DNA of 64,000 nt from Escherichia sp. E4742 (GCF_005843885.1 NZ_CP040443.1:1674001-1738000), one strand, 5' to 3'. Shown: positions 1-8,915, numbered from the stretch's first letter. A program made the numbers and translations. Notes: generated from the sequence alone by a model not told the origin.

Positions 1-250
1 TTGGATAGATTTCGTTGGTATAATCGCCGCCCTGACAGGTTACGATGATATCGAGAGCCTTCAGCGCCTCCAGATCAAAGGCATCCTGAAGTGTGCCAGA
101 AGCACCGCCGAAGGAAGGCGCAGCCTGACCAGACTGTGAAGTCGAAAAGAAGACAGGGCGAATGGCGTCGAAGTCGCGCTCTTCAACCATGCGTTGCATG
201 AGAACGGAGCCGACCATACCGCGCCAGCCGATAAAACCAACATTTTTCAT
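1..250 (-). CDS. asd: Aspartate-semialdehyde dehydrogenase, 5' part only
   Basis: Only the first 83 codons lie in the window; the gene runs off the left edge. The start is the ATG whose complement ends at 250. The product begins MKNVGFIGWRGMVGSVLM, the NADP-binding Rossmann start (GxxGxxG-type loop) of Asd, and continues with the ISTSQ/FFSTSQ-type stretch and the TCQGGDYTNEIYP segment typical of the E. coli enzyme. Asd reduces aspartyl phosphate to aspartate semialdehyde, the branch point to lysine/diaminopimelate, threonine and methionine. It is divergent from yhgN; the 192 bp between them must carry both promoters. Catalytic Cys and the rest of the protein are outside the window. Confidence 0.97.
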   Translation of the reverse strand, partial: MKNVGFIGWRGMVGSVLMQRMVEERDFDAIRPVFFSTSQSGQAAPSFGGASGTLQDAFDLEALKALDIIVTCQGGDYTNEIYP

Positions 251-442
251 AAGCGTTTTTTTCCTGCAAAGATGTGTGCTGTATATATGTGCCGGTGTCC
301 TCATGGCACATCTTTCACCATACAAAAAGCAGCCAAAGTCGCAAGTGAAATTAATCAATGATAGCGAAGCCATCAGTAATGCGACTTATCCTGCTTTCGT
401 AGCACGCAGAAAGTCCACGGCAATTATCAGGGAACTTGAGTT

Positions 443-1036
443 ATGAATGAAATCATTTCTGCAGCAGTTTTATTGATCTTGATTATGGATCCGCTCGGAA
501 ACCTACCTATTTTTATGTCCGTACTGAAACATACAGAACCGAAAAGACGTCGGGCAATCATGGTGCGAGAGTTGCTTATTGCTCTCATGGTGATGCTGGT
601 GTTCCTGTTTGCGGGTGAGAAAATTCTGGCATTTCTTAGCCTGCGGGCGGAAACCGTCTCCATTTCTGGCGGCATCATTCTATTTCTGATCGCCATTAAG
701 ATGATTTTCCCCAGTGCTTCAGGCAATAGCAGTGGGCTTCCGGCAGGTGAAGAGCCGTTTATTGTGCCGCTGGCAATCCCATTAGTTGCAGGGCCGACTA
801 TTCTCGCCACATTAATGTTGCTGTCTCACCAGTACCCGAATCAGATGGGGCATCTGGTGATTGCGCTGCTGCTGGCCTGGGGCGGCACCTTTGTCATCCT
901 GCTACAGTCATCGCTATTTTTACGTCTGCTGGGCGAGAAAGGAGTGAATGCGCTGGAACGCCTGATGGGATTGATTCTGGTGATGATGGCAACCCAGATG
1001 TTCCTCGACGGCATTCGAATGTGGATGAAGGGGTAA
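443..1036 (+). CDS. yhgN: MarC/NAAT-family inner-membrane protein YhgN
   Basis: The 197-residue product is almost entirely hydrophobic and can form six membrane helices. The first, near residues 5–25, carries the MDPLGNLPIF motif characteristic of the MarC (UPF0056/NAAT) family. Length is normal for the family. The ATG at 443 follows a GGGAACTTGAG stretch. Family members were once linked to antibiotic resistance and amino-acid transport, but a firm substrate for YhgN is not established. It converges on gntU, from which it is separated by an inverted repeat at 1059–1084. Confidence 0.93.
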   Translation: MNEIISAAVLLILIMDPLGNLPIFMSVLKHTEPKRRRAIMVRELLIALMVMLVFLFAGEKILAFLSLRAETVSISGGIILFLIAIKMIFPSASGNSSGLPAGEEPFIVPLAIPLVAGPTILATLMLLSHQYPNQMGHLVIALLLAWGGTFVILLQSSLFLRLLGEKGVNALERLMGLILVMMATQMFLDGIRMWMKG

Positions 1037-1058
1037 CGAGGAGAGTTTTTCGAAAAGA

Positions 1059-1084
1059 GCCCGGTAGCGTCAGAACTACCGGGC
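1059..1084 (-). terminator. Terminator hairpin between convergent yhgN and gntU
   Basis: A perfect 9-bp stem GCCCGGTAG/CTACCGGGC with an 8-nt loop. On the minus strand it is followed by TCTTTTCGAAAAAC, so it best serves gntU; on the plus strand no T tract follows. Confidence 0.7.
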
Positions 1085-1092
1085 GAACAAAC

Positions 1093-2433
1093 TTAACTCA
1101 ACAGCTGGAACGCAATCATCCCAACGATGGCACCGACAGTGCCGAGGATGGTTTCCATCATGGTCCAGGTTTTCAGCGTTTCGGCTTCGGTCGCGCCGGT
1201 AAATTTACCGAACAACCAGAAGCCAGCGTCGTTAACGTGGCTGACGACAATCGAACCACCGGCGATACAAATCGACAGCGCCGCCATTTGCGCACCGGAA
1301 TAATTCAGCTGTTCAATAACCGGCATCACCAGTCCTACCGCCGTTAAACAAGCAACGGTGGCAGACCCCTGAATGATGCGCACTGCAGCTGCCAGCACGA
1401 AGCAGGTGATGGCAATCGGCAGCCCCATCCCGGTTAACGCTTCGCCCAATGCCGGACCTACGCCAGAGTCAACCAGCACCTGTTTGAACACGCCGCCTGC
1501 ACCAATCACCAGCAGAATGATCCCCGCCGGTTGCAGCGCGTGACCGCAAATCTCCATCACTTTGTCTTTTGGCATGCCCTGACGCATTGCCAGGCCGTAA
1601 ATTGCCACCAGGCAAGCAACCAGAATCGCAGTAAACGGATGACCGATGAACTCAAACCATTCGTAAGCAGTTGATCCTTCTGGTACAAAACGCGCAGCAA
1701 TGGTTTTAAGACCTACCAGCACCAGCGGCAGCAGGATCAGCGACAGGCTGAATCCGAAGGATGGCATTTTGCCTTCACCGAGATGCGGTTCGCTGATGTC
1801 GTCAGGAATGTGCAGCTCAACGTAACGACTGATGAAGTTACCCCACAGCGGCCCGGCAATAATCATCCCCGGAATTGCCGCACACAGGCCAATCAGGATC
1901 ATCCAGCCAAAGTCGGCATTCATCTGCGATGCCAGCAGCATCGGCGCTGGTCCAGGCACCAGAAATGCCGCCGCTGCCGCCACGCCTGCGAACAACGGGA
2001 TCACCAGTTTCACCAGATTCGTGCCGGTATGGCGCGCCATCGAGAAGGCAACGCTAATCAGCAGAACAATCGCCACTTCAAAGAACAGCGGCAGCGCACA
2101 AACCAGACCCGCAAGGCCAATGGCATAATGCGCGCGGCTGTGACCGAAGGATTTGAGCATTTTGACGGCAATCTGATCGACTGCGCCGGTTTCATGTAAG
2201 ATCTTGCCAAACATGGCTCCCAGGGCGACAACCACCGCCAGGAAGCCGAGGGTGCCTCCCATCCCTTTTTCCATCGTCGCTGCGATTTTATCGAGCGGCA
2301 TACCGGAAAAAAGGCCAGCCCCCATAGACACCACCATCAAAGCCAGGAAAGCGTGCATACGCGCCTTCATGACTAAAAACAGCAGCAGTAAAACAGACCC
2401 TACTGCTGTTAAAACAAGCGTTAATGTAGTCAC
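1093..2433 (-). CDS. gntU: Low-affinity gluconate permease GntU (GntP family)
   Basis: A 446-residue polytopic inner-membrane protein of the GntP gluconate:H+ symporter family, with about 12–14 hydrophobic segments. It starts MTTLTLVLTAVGSVLLLLFLV and carries the family's PLFFEVAIVLL and GSATVA segments. It sits 3 bp downstream of gntK in the same direction, so import and phosphorylation of gluconate are co-transcribed. Expression should follow the GntR operators in front of gntK. Full length, no lesions seen. Confidence 0.97.
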   Translation of the reverse strand: MTTLTLVLTAVGSVLLLLFLVMKARMHAFLALMVVSMGAGLFSGMPLDKIAATMEKGMGGTLGFLAVVVALGAMFGKILHETGAVDQIAVKMLKSFGHSRAHYAIGLAGLVCALPLFFEVAIVLLISVAFSMARHTGTNLVKLVIPLFAGVAAAAAFLVPGPAPMLLASQMNADFGWMILIGLCAAIPGMIIAGPLWGNFISRYVELHIPDDISEPHLGEGKMPSFGFSLSLILLPLVLVGLKTIAARFVPEGSTAYEWFEFIGHPFTAILVACLVAIYGLAMRQGMPKDKVMEICGHALQPAGIILLVIGAGGVFKQVLVDSGVGPALGEALTGMGLPIAITCFVLAAAVRIIQGSATVACLTAVGLVMPVIEQLNYSGAQMAALSICIAGGSIVVSHVNDAGFWLFGKFTGATEAETLKTWTMMETILGTVGAIVGMIAFQLLS

Positions 2434-2436
2434 TAC

Positions 2437-2964
2437 TTATTTGCCTTTTTTTATAACCTCAATGGTGCTTGCCACAACACCTTCCAGCGGTTGATCGATA
2501 TCCACCACCAGTACATCGGTTTCGTCCGCACCCGGCTCCTGCAGCGTTTCAAACTGCGTCACCAACATTTGGGTCTTAAAGAAATGGCCTTTGCGCGCTT
2601 TCAGGCGGCTTTCAATCACATCAAAATCGCCTTTCAGGTAGATGAAAGAGAGATTCGGATTACCTTCACGCAGCAGGTCGCGATAGTGTTTTTTCAGTGC
2701 AGAGCAGACGATCAGCGACACTTTATTGGTACGCTGCATAGCAAACGCGGCGTCGTTCAGCGCCTGCAACCACGGTTTGCGATCGTCATCATTCAACGGT
2801 TCGCCAGACGCCATTTTTTCGATATTGCGGCGCGGATGGAGGAAATCGCCATCAAGAAACGCGGCATGAAGTTGATGCGCCACTTCACTGGCGACCGCAG
2901 ATTTGCCGCTGCCCGATACGCCCATTAAGACGTAAATGTGGTGATCATGATTAGTCGTGCTCAA
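2437..2964 (-). CDS. gntK: Gluconokinase GntK (thermoresistant)
   Basis: A 175-residue kinase phosphorylating gluconate to 6-phosphogluconate for the Entner–Doudoroff and pentose-phosphate routes. The P-loop GVSGSGKS lies at residues 15–22. I chose the TTG start at 2964 (MSTTNHDHH...) because it gives the known length and is preceded by a GGGGGC ribosome-binding stretch; an in-frame TTG seven codons upstream has poorer support. The gene follows gntR by 138 bp that contain two GntR operators, and precedes gntU. Confidence 0.95.
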   Translation of the reverse strand: MSTTNHDHHIYVLMGVSGSGKSAVASEVAHQLHAAFLDGDFLHPRRNIEKMASGEPLNDDDRKPWLQALNDAAFAMQRTNKVSLIVCSALKKHYRDLLREGNPNLSFIYLKGDFDVIESRLKARKGHFFKTQMLVTQFETLQEPGADETDVLVVDIDQPLEGVVASTIEVIKKGK

Positions 2965-2994
2965 AGTGGTGCCCCCACAGTACAAGAATTAAGA

Positions 2995-3025
2995 ATGTTA
3001 CGGGTAACTGTTATCGGTAACATTC
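2995..3025 (-). promoter_or_regulatory. Tandem GntR operators in front of gntKU
   Basis: Two overlapping sites are visible: ATGTTACGGGTAAC (2995–3008) and, read on the other strand, ATGTTACCGATAAC (3010–3023). Both match the GntR operator pattern ATGTTA-N4-TAAC(AT). They lie just upstream of the gntK TTG start, where the repressor encoded next door would block transcription until gluconate is present. Confidence 0.85.
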
Positions 3026-3102
3026 TCCAGCCGGACAAAAACAGAAGCAATATCCATCCGTGCCTTAAGTGTATAAGTGTGAGCTACTTCAAATTTGTAG
3101 GC

Positions 3103-4098
3103 TTAAATAGATCCACCTGGTGACAAGGTGAAACCTAAATCTAACATTTTCGGCGTCACCGCTTCGCCACGAATACGCGCCAGCAGGCGTTCAGCGCCAA
3201 TGCTGCCCATCCGCTCACGCGGCGTCAGCACACTTGCCAGCCGTGGCTCCATCACCTGACCAATGTCATGACCGTGGAAACCGGCAATCGCCATATCGTC
3301 AGGAACTTTCAACCCCAGACGCTGACATTCAAACGCCGCGCCGACCGCCAGGTCATCGTTGGTACAGAACACGCCATCCAGTTGCGGATATTCCCGCCGC
3401 GCCTGACGAATCAGTTCAATACCGGAAGAGTAAGAAGAAGATTGTTCAACCATCACGCTATATGGCACCAGGCCTGCATCCAGCATCGCCTGCTCATATC
3501 CCTTCTGTTTGATGATAGTACGTTCGTCGAGACGTGCGCCGAGATAAGCAATGTGTCGATGCCCGCGAGCAATAATGGCAGCAGTCATCTGGCGTGCCGC
3601 TTCAAAGTTATTAAAACCGACAGCGATATCGAGGCACGGCGACTGGCTGTCCATCAGCTCCACCACCGGAATACCCGCCACTTCAATCATCTTTAAGGTG
3701 CGTGGCGTGTGGGTGCGTTCGGTAAGGATCAGGCCATCGATATTCCATGAGAGCATCGATTCAAGGCGTTCTTGCTCCATTTCCGGCTTATAACCGTAGT
3801 GCGCCAGCATCGTCTGATAACCGTGCGCGTCGGTGACGCTTTCGATACCGCGTAAAACCTCAGCGAAAACCTGGTTGGTGAGAGAAGGTAACAGGACGCC
3901 AATCGCCCGGCTGGTGGCGTTAGAGAGGATATCGGGCGCACGATTGGGAATATAACCCAGTTCATCAAGAGCGGCGGCAATCTTGCCACGTAGAGCGACG
4001 GAAACCTGCTCCGGGTTACGCAAAAAACGGCTGACCGTCATCTTGGTCACGCCTACACGGTCAGCCACATCCTGAAGTACGGGTCTTTTCTTTTTCAT
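3103..4098 (-). CDS. gntR: Gluconate-operon repressor GntR (LacI family)
   Basis: A 331-residue LacI/GalR-family regulator. Residues 1–60 form the helix-turn-helix (LQDVADRVGVTKMTVSRFLRN) and hinge helix; the remainder is the periplasmic-binding-protein-like effector domain that senses gluconate. Its operators are visible directly downstream, in front of gntK, and it is also known to control Entner–Doudoroff genes elsewhere. Length and N-terminus are normal. The region upstream of the start contains the gap to yhhW with a long inverted repeat. Confidence 0.97.
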   Translation of the reverse strand: MKKKRPVLQDVADRVGVTKMTVSRFLRNPEQVSVALRGKIAAALDELGYIPNRAPDILSNATSRAIGVLLPSLTNQVFAEVLRGIESVTDAHGYQTMLAHYGYKPEMEQERLESMLSWNIDGLILTERTHTPRTLKMIEVAGIPVVELMDSQSPCLDIAVGFNNFEAARQMTAAIIARGHRHIAYLGARLDERTIIKQKGYEQAMLDAGLVPYSVMVEQSSSYSSGIELIRQARREYPQLDGVFCTNDDLAVGAAFECQRLGLKVPDDMAIAGFHGHDIGQVMEPRLASVLTPRERMGSIGAERLLARIRGEAVTPKMLDLGFTLSPGGSI

Positions 4099-4153
4099 CG
4101 TCCTGAAAGGTACAAAAGGGATAGATTCCTTTAGTTTACCACGGACGCATCAC

Positions 4154-4179
4154 AACCTTCCTGATTCCTCAGGAAGGTT
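4154..4179 (-). terminator. Inverted repeat after yhhW, possible terminator
   Basis: AACCTTCCTGA/TCAGGAAGGTT forms a perfect 11-bp stem with a 4-nt loop just past the yhhW stop and upstream of gntR. No T tract follows on the minus strand, so intrinsic termination is uncertain. Confidence 0.45.
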
Positions 4180-4191
4180 TGTGAGATAAAT

Positions 4192-4887
4192 TTAGACTGG
4201 CGGTAAATCGAACAGCAGGATTTCACTGTCGCTATCAGCGTGGACGGAAATCGCCTGCTCATCCCAAATCGCCAGACCATCGCTGGTCGAGGCTTTTACG
4301 CCGTTAATAGTGACATTACCTTTCACCACCTGGATCCAGATGCGGCGTTCAGCGGCAATCTGATGTATCGACTGCTCATCTTTTACCAGCGCCCAGCGGT
4401 ACAGTTCCATATCCTGATACACTTTCAGCGAACCGTCACGCGCATCCGGCGAGAGCACCAGTTGTTTGCCCTGCACGGCATCGAAGCGACGCTGTTCATA
4501 ACGCGGCGTAATACCGTTTTCTTCTGGCATGATCCAGATCTGATACAGATGCAGACGCTCGGTGCTGCTTGGGTTGTACTCTGAGTGGCGAATCCCCGTA
4601 CCCGCACTCATAATCTGAAACTCGCCCGCCGGAACCTGCTCTTTATTGCCCATGCTGTCCTGGTGCTCAACAGTACCTTCCAGCACGTAGGTCAAAATTT
4701 CCATATCTTTATGCGGGTGAGTGCCGAAGCCCTGCCCTGCTTCAATCACGTCGTCGTTAATCACGCGCAGCGCGGAGAAGCCCATAAAGTTCGGATCGTA
4801 ATAATTGGCAAAAGAGAAAGTATGCCAGGAGTCCAGCCAGCCATGATTAGCATGACCGCGTTCATTTGCTTTGCGTAAGTAGATCAT
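4192..4887 (-). CDS. yhhW: Pirin-like quercetin 2,3-dioxygenase YhhW
   Basis: A 231-residue bicupin of the pirin family. Metal-ligand residues expected for the family are present in the N-terminal cupin: H57 and H59 (GTHPHKDME), H101 and E103 (GIRHSEYN). YhhW has been reported to have quercetinase activity in vitro; the physiological substrate is unknown. It is followed by gntR in the same direction but separated by an inverted repeat, so it is probably its own unit. Confidence 0.95.
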   Translation of the reverse strand: MIYLRKANERGHANHGWLDSWHTFSFANYYDPNFMGFSALRVINDDVIEAGQGFGTHPHKDMEILTYVLEGTVEHQDSMGNKEQVPAGEFQIMSAGTGIRHSEYNPSSTERLHLYQIWIMPEENGITPRYEQRRFDAVQGKQLVLSPDARDGSLKVYQDMELYRWALVKDEQSIHQIAAERRIWIQVVKGNVTINGVKASTSDGLAIWDEQAISVHADSDSEILLFDLPPV

Positions 4888-5009
4888 TTGTATTCGCCCC
4901 CTGAATGATTTCGATGGGCTTAGTGTGGACCCGATCTGCCTGGGATGATAGAGGGTGAAAATTGACCCCTCTGTTCAAAAAAATTGAACTATTCGAGGGG
5001 CCATCAAAC

Positions 5010-6047
5010 TTACTTCGCGAGAGTCACTGTGGAGGGAGAAGCTTGTTCAAAACCGCGCTCAAGGATTTCCAGATTAGTAAGAACTTCAGATTCCTTGACG
5101 TAATTTGGCACCCCGCTGGTGATGGTTTTGTACAACGCATCATACACATGTCCATAGTCGCCCATCTCCGGCTTCATCTCTTCTCTGACCGTAACGCCCT
5201 CGTCATTGACATACTCCAGCACACCGACCGAATCATCCGCTGCGAATCCCGGTTCGCCCGGCATAATATTAGCCTTCAGGCTGGTTTCCTGCTGGTCGAT
5301 GCCGTATTTAATAAATGTACCTTTCTTACCGTGAACGATAAATTTCGGATAATCGATTTTCACCAGATGACTGGTTTTAACGATGGCTTTCAAATCGCCA
5401 TAAAACAGCTGCGCTTCAAAGGTGTCGTCCGGATTGGCTTTATTACGCAGGCTGCGAATGTCGTAAGCCACATGATCCGGGCGACCGAACAGCGAGATAA
5501 TCTGGTCGAGGGTATGCACGCCAAGGCCATAAAATGCACCATCTTGCGGCAGCCCCGGTTTAGTTTCTGCCACCGGGCGGTAGTAGTCAAAATGGCTCTC
5601 CACTTCGACAATCTCTCCTAGCTTGCCGCTTTCAATCGCTTTTTTCGCTGTCAGGAAGCAGGAGTCAAAGCGACGATTCTGATACGGCGTGACGGTCAGC
5701 CCTTTACTTTTCGCCAGCGCAAACAGCTCTTTCGCCTGCGCAAGCGTCGGGGTGAACGGTTTTTCGACCAGTACATTTTTCCCGGCTTCCAGCGCGCGCT
5801 TCGCGTACTCGAAGTGGCTGTCCGCATGGGTGCAGACAACAACCAGCTTAACATCGGGATCGTTTAACACTTCGTCGAGATCGCTGGTGAAATGGATATG
5901 AGAGTAAATGGGGGCCTGTTCTTCCGGCTTCGCATGGCGGCGAAAAATATGCGCGACATGCCAGCTATCCTTGCGGTTAAGTACATACGGCAGATGGTAA
6001 CGGGTGGTGCTTTTGCCGAAGCCAATAAAGGCGCAGTTGATGACCAT
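5010..6047 (-). CDS. yhhX: Gfo/Idh/MocA-family oxidoreductase YhhX
   Basis: 345 residues. An N-terminal Rossmann domain starts with GFGKSTTRYHLPY, and the conserved EKPFT motif (near residue 95) carries the Lys/Pro expected in this NAD(P)-dependent sugar dehydrogenase-like family. The C-terminal half is the mixed alpha/beta substrate domain. The substrate of YhhX is not established. It reads away from ryhB on the same strand, 240 bp downstream, with a BIME in between. Confidence 0.94.
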   Translation of the reverse strand: MVINCAFIGFGKSTTRYHLPYVLNRKDSWHVAHIFRRHAKPEEQAPIYSHIHFTSDLDEVLNDPDVKLVVVCTHADSHFEYAKRALEAGKNVLVEKPFTPTLAQAKELFALAKSKGLTVTPYQNRRFDSCFLTAKKAIESGKLGEIVEVESHFDYYRPVAETKPGLPQDGAFYGLGVHTLDQIISLFGRPDHVAYDIRSLRNKANPDDTFEAQLFYGDLKAIVKTSHLVKIDYPKFIVHGKKGTFIKYGIDQQETSLKANIMPGEPGFAADDSVGVLEYVNDEGVTVREEMKPEMGDYGHVYDALYKTITSGVPNYVKESEVLTNLEILERGFEQASPSTVTLAK

Positions 6048-6151
6048 GATTTCATCCTTTTTAAGGTGGTTATTTACACCTTAGCGCAAAGCGGACGCGG
6101 TTCCTATGCCTGGGCTTCAGTACGTCAGATTGTTGGCAAAGTGCACTTTGA

Positions 6152-6236
6152 TCATGCCGGATGCGGCGTGAACGCCTTATCTGACCTACGGTTCAGGACT
6201 ATTTGTAGGCCTGATAAGCGTAGCGCATCAGGCGAT
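6152..6236. repeat. REP/BIME repeat between yhhX and ryhB
   Basis: Two inverted REP units are recognisable: GCCGGATGCGGCGTGAACGC...TTATC at the left and GGCCTGATAAGCGTAGCGCATCAGGC (split here as GGCCTGATAAGCG and GCATCAGGC) at the right, in opposite orientation. Confidence 0.85.
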
Positions 6237-6291
6237 TTTGCATTTGTCTCAACACGAGGAACACTTCCCGTGGACAAAATGACAAGCAAAA

Positions 6292-6381
6292 AAAAGCCAG
6301 CACCCGGCTGGCTAAGTAATACTGGAAGCAATGTGAGCAATGTCGTGCTTTCAGGTTCTCCGCGAGGGTCTTCCTGATCGC
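6292..6381 (-). ncRNA. ryhB: Iron-responsive small RNA RyhB
   Basis: The minus strand from 6381 begins GCGATCAGGAAGACCCTCGC and ends in a GCCAGC/GCTGGC terminator stem followed by eight Ts, the known 90-nt RyhB. The RNA acts with Hfq to repress mRNAs of non-essential iron proteins when iron is scarce. The core pairing segment (CCTGAAAGCACGACATTGCT) is intact. A 19-bp Fur box overlaps its promoter immediately upstream, and it sits between yhhX and divergent yhhY as in other E. coli. Confidence 0.97.
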
Positions 6382-6386
6382 GAGAC

Positions 6387-6405
6387 AATAATAATCATTC
6401 TCATT
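6387..6405 (-). promoter_or_regulatory. Fur box at the ryhB promoter
   Basis: On the minus strand AATGAGAATGATTATTATT matches the Fur consensus GATAATGATAATCATTATC well and overlaps the position of the –10 element of ryhB. Iron-loaded Fur would shut the sRNA off. Confidence 0.88.
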
Positions 6406-6502
6406 CGCACTTGTCCAACACTTTTTGCAAAAAAATGCATTTGACTCGTATTTGAAAGTCAATGATGTTGAAAGGGACATTTACCCTAAAGAGGACAGAG
6501 GA

Positions 6503-6991
6503 ATGAGTGAGATAGTGATACGCCACGCTGAAACGCGCGATTACGAGGCCATTCGGCATATCCACGCCCAGCCGGAGGTGTATTACAACACGCTACAGGT
6601 GCCTCATCCGTCAGAGCCAATGTGGCAGGAGCGACTCGCCGATCGTCCCGGCATCAAGCAACTCGTCGCCTGTATTGATGGAACTGTAGTAGGCCATCTC
6701 ACCATTGATGTACAGCAACGCCCACGCCGCAGTCATGTTGCCGATTTTGGTATCTGTGTCGACGCCCGCTGGAAGAATCGCGGTGTCGCCAGCGCCCTGA
6801 TGCGAGAGATGATTGAAATGTGCGACAACTGGCTGCGGGTAGATCGTATTGAGCTAACGGTGTTCGTCGATAACGCGCCAGCAATTAAGGTCTATAAAAA
6901 ATTTGGCTTTGAGATTGAAGGGACTGGCAAGAAGTACGCGCTGCGTAATGGTGAATATGTCGATGCGTATTATATGGCGCGGGTGAAGTAA
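6503..6991 (+). CDS. yhhY: GNAT-family N-acetyltransferase YhhY (AaaT)
   Basis: 162 residues from the ATG at 6503, which follows GAGGACAGAGGA; an upstream in-frame extension is not needed for the family length. The acetyl-CoA-binding motif A is seen as RWKNRGVASALMREM (near residues 90–105), with the NxxAxxxYKKFGF C-terminal motif. YhhY has been reported to acetylate phenylalanine and methionine. Divergent from ryhB. Confidence 0.94.
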   Translation: MSEIVIRHAETRDYEAIRHIHAQPEVYYNTLQVPHPSEPMWQERLADRPGIKQLVACIDGTVVGHLTIDVQQRPRRSHVADFGICVDARWKNRGVASALMREMIEMCDNWLRVDRIELTVFVDNAPAIKVYKKFGFEIEGTGKKYALRNGEYVDAYYMARVK

Positions 6992-6998
6992 GATAGTG

Positions 6999-7023
6999 CC
7001 CTTTTTCTGAGATGGAAAAAGGG
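6999..7023 (+). terminator. Hairpin after yhhY
   Basis: CCCTTTTTC/GAAAAAGGG forms a 9-bp stem with a 7-nt loop, 8 bp past the yhhY stop. The T tract is weak (TGTCATT). It marks the left edge of the AT-rich yhhZ patch. Confidence 0.6.
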
Positions 7024-7226
7024 TGTCATTCAAAATCGGCATACCTTCCTTTAATGTATTTATTTTCCCAATAAATATATGAGATTTACCTCATAATTAC
7101 TTCCTAAAGTGTAATATTTTATTTTTTAATATATACGCCTACAATTTCCTGGAGTAAATAAATAACAATTAACAAGCATAATAGTGCCATTGATAAAATA
7201 GCATGCCATAAAAGGACTTTTCAGGG

Positions 7227-8405
7227 ATGAGTAATATTGTTTATCTGACAGTAACGGGAGAACAACAAGGAAGCATCTCCGCAGGTTGTGGGACTACTGA
7301 ATCTATAGGTAATCGCTGGCAGAGCGGGCATGAGGATGAAATATTTACATTCTCACTCTTAAATAGTATTACTAATACGGGGCTTGGTTCACAGTTCCAT
7401 GGTATAACATTTTGTAAATTAATTGATAAAAGCACTCCATTATTTATTAATTCCATTAACAATAATGAACAATTATTTATGGAATTTGACTTCTATCGAA
7501 TAAATAGATTTGGTAGATGGGAAAAGTATTATTATATACAACTAAGAGGCGCTTTTTTATCGGCTATTCATCACCAGATCTTTGAAAACCAACTGGATAC
7601 AGAAACAATAACTGTTAGTTATGAATTTATCCTCTGCCAACATCTTATCACTAACACCGAGTTCAGCTATTTGGCACTCCCTGAAAATTATAACCGCTTG
7701 TTTTTACCAAATTCAAAAAACAAAACAAATAATGGTTTAAAAACGTTAAACAGCGAAGCTGTTGGCAGGCTACTTGCTGCTGGTGGCGTATACAATGGGA
7801 ACATTGAAGGATTCAGAGATACTGCGGAAAAACTGGGTGGAGATGCAATCAAAGGCTATGATCAAATACTAAATGAAAAAACAGCGGGCATAGCGATAGC
7901 AACAGCATCTATTCTTTTAACAAAGCGTTCTAATGTTGATACATATACAGAAATAAATAGTTACTTAGGCAAACTTAGAGGTCAACAAAAACTTCTTGAT
8001 GGTATAGACATAATAGAAATAATATACATTAAGAGACCTTCAAAAGACTTAGCTAACTTACGAAAGGAGTTTAATAAAACTGTAAGAAAAAATTTTCTTA
8101 TCAAACTTGCAAAAACCTCCGAAGCATCTGGAAGATTCAACGCCGAAGACCTTTTAAGAATGAGAAAGGGCAATGTTCCTCTAAATTATAATGTTCACCA
8201 TAAACTATCTCTAGATGATGGTGGTACTAATGATTTCGAAAATTTAGTATTAATCGAAAACGAACCATATCATAAAGTTTTTACTAACATGCAATCACGA
8301 ATAGCTAAGGGAATATTAGTAGGTGAAAGCAAAATCACTCCTTGGGCCATTCCATCTGGCTCAATTTATCCTCCCATGAAAAATATTATGGAACCCACAA
8401 AATGA
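7227..8405 (+). CDS. yhhZ: Hcp-like protein fused to a C-terminal HNH nuclease (YhhZ)
   Basis: A 392-residue protein. Residues 1 to about 160 resemble the Hcp tube protein of type VI secretion (MSNIVYLTVTGEQQG start, FTFSLLNSITN, YYIQLRGAFLSAIHHQ). A linker leads to a C-terminal HNH/endonuclease-VII-like motif: H324-H325 in NVHHKLSLDDGG, N339 in FENLVL, H349 in PYHKVF. This is the layout of 'evolved Hcp' antibacterial effectors, which ride in the T6SS tube and cut target DNA. The gene is visibly AT-rich compared with its flanks, a sign of transfer. The stop overlaps the start of the next gene (ATGA), as expected for a toxin/immunity pair. No T6SS structural genes are in the window. Confidence 0.85.
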   Translation: MSNIVYLTVTGEQQGSISAGCGTTESIGNRWQSGHEDEIFTFSLLNSITNTGLGSQFHGITFCKLIDKSTPLFINSINNNEQLFMEFDFYRINRFGRWEKYYYIQLRGAFLSAIHHQIFENQLDTETITVSYEFILCQHLITNTEFSYLALPENYNRLFLPNSKNKTNNGLKTLNSEAVGRLLAAGGVYNGNIEGFRDTAEKLGGDAIKGYDQILNEKTAGIAIATASILLTKRSNVDTYTEINSYLGKLRGQQKLLDGIDIIEIIYIKRPSKDLANLRKEFNKTVRKNFLIKLAKTSEASGRFNAEDLLRMRKGNVPLNYNVHHKLSLDDGGTNDFENLVLIENEPYHKVFTNMQSRIAKGILVGESKITPWAIPSGSIYPPMKNIMEPTK

Positions 8406-8896
8406 TGACTAAAACCCAAATAAATAAATTAAAAAAAATGATGAATGATTTAGACTATCCATTTGAAGCACCGCTCAAGGAATCATTTATTGAAAGTATA
8501 ATCCAAATAGAATTTAATTCTAATTCAACTAATTGCCTGGAGAAGTTATGTAATGAAGTTAGTATTCTCTTTAATAATCAACCTGATTATCTTACTTTTT
8601 TAAGAGCAATGGATGGATTCGAAGTTAATGGATTACGATTATTTAGCCTTTCGATTCCAGAACCTTCAGTTAAAAACCTTTTTGCCGTAAATGAATTTTA
8701 TAGAGATAATGATGATTTCATAAATCCTGACTTACAAGAACGGTTAGTGATCGGGGATGATAGCATTTCAATATTTACTTATGACATTAAAAGTAACTTT
8801 TTTGAAATTAGAGATAATATTGGCACAGAAAATATATTCAGTTCGTTTAGTGATTTCTCTTCATTCTTAAACGAAATCATGGACAGTTGTTCATAA
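8402..8896 (+). CDS. yrhA: Predicted immunity protein of the yhhZ nuclease (YrhA family)
   Basis: 164 residues, starting with the ATG at 8402 that overlaps the yhhZ stop; a second in-frame ATG follows at once. The product is acidic, lacks a signal peptide or membrane segment, and has the PDYLTFLRAMDGFEVNGLRLFSL segment (split: PDYLTFLRAMDGF and NGLRLFSL) typical of SMI1/KNR4 (SUKH)-like immunity proteins. Coupling and position make it the cognate antidote to the HNH toxin; that function is inferred. From memory the K-12 copy is broken by IS1; this one is intact. Confidence 0.75.
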   Translation: MMTKTQINKLKKMMNDLDYPFEAPLKESFIESIIQIEFNSNSTNCLEKLCNEVSILFNNQPDYLTFLRAMDGFEVNGLRLFSLSIPEPSVKNLFAVNEFYRDNDDFINPDLQERLVIGDDSISIFTYDIKSNFFEIRDNIGTENIFSSFSDFSSFLNEIMDSCS

Positions 8897-8915
8897 TAAT
8901 AAAAAGGTAACCAAA

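Noticed and set aside
4962..5621. Open frame of 219 codons opposite yhhX
   Set aside because: Antisense to the complete yhhX gene, no family resemblance.
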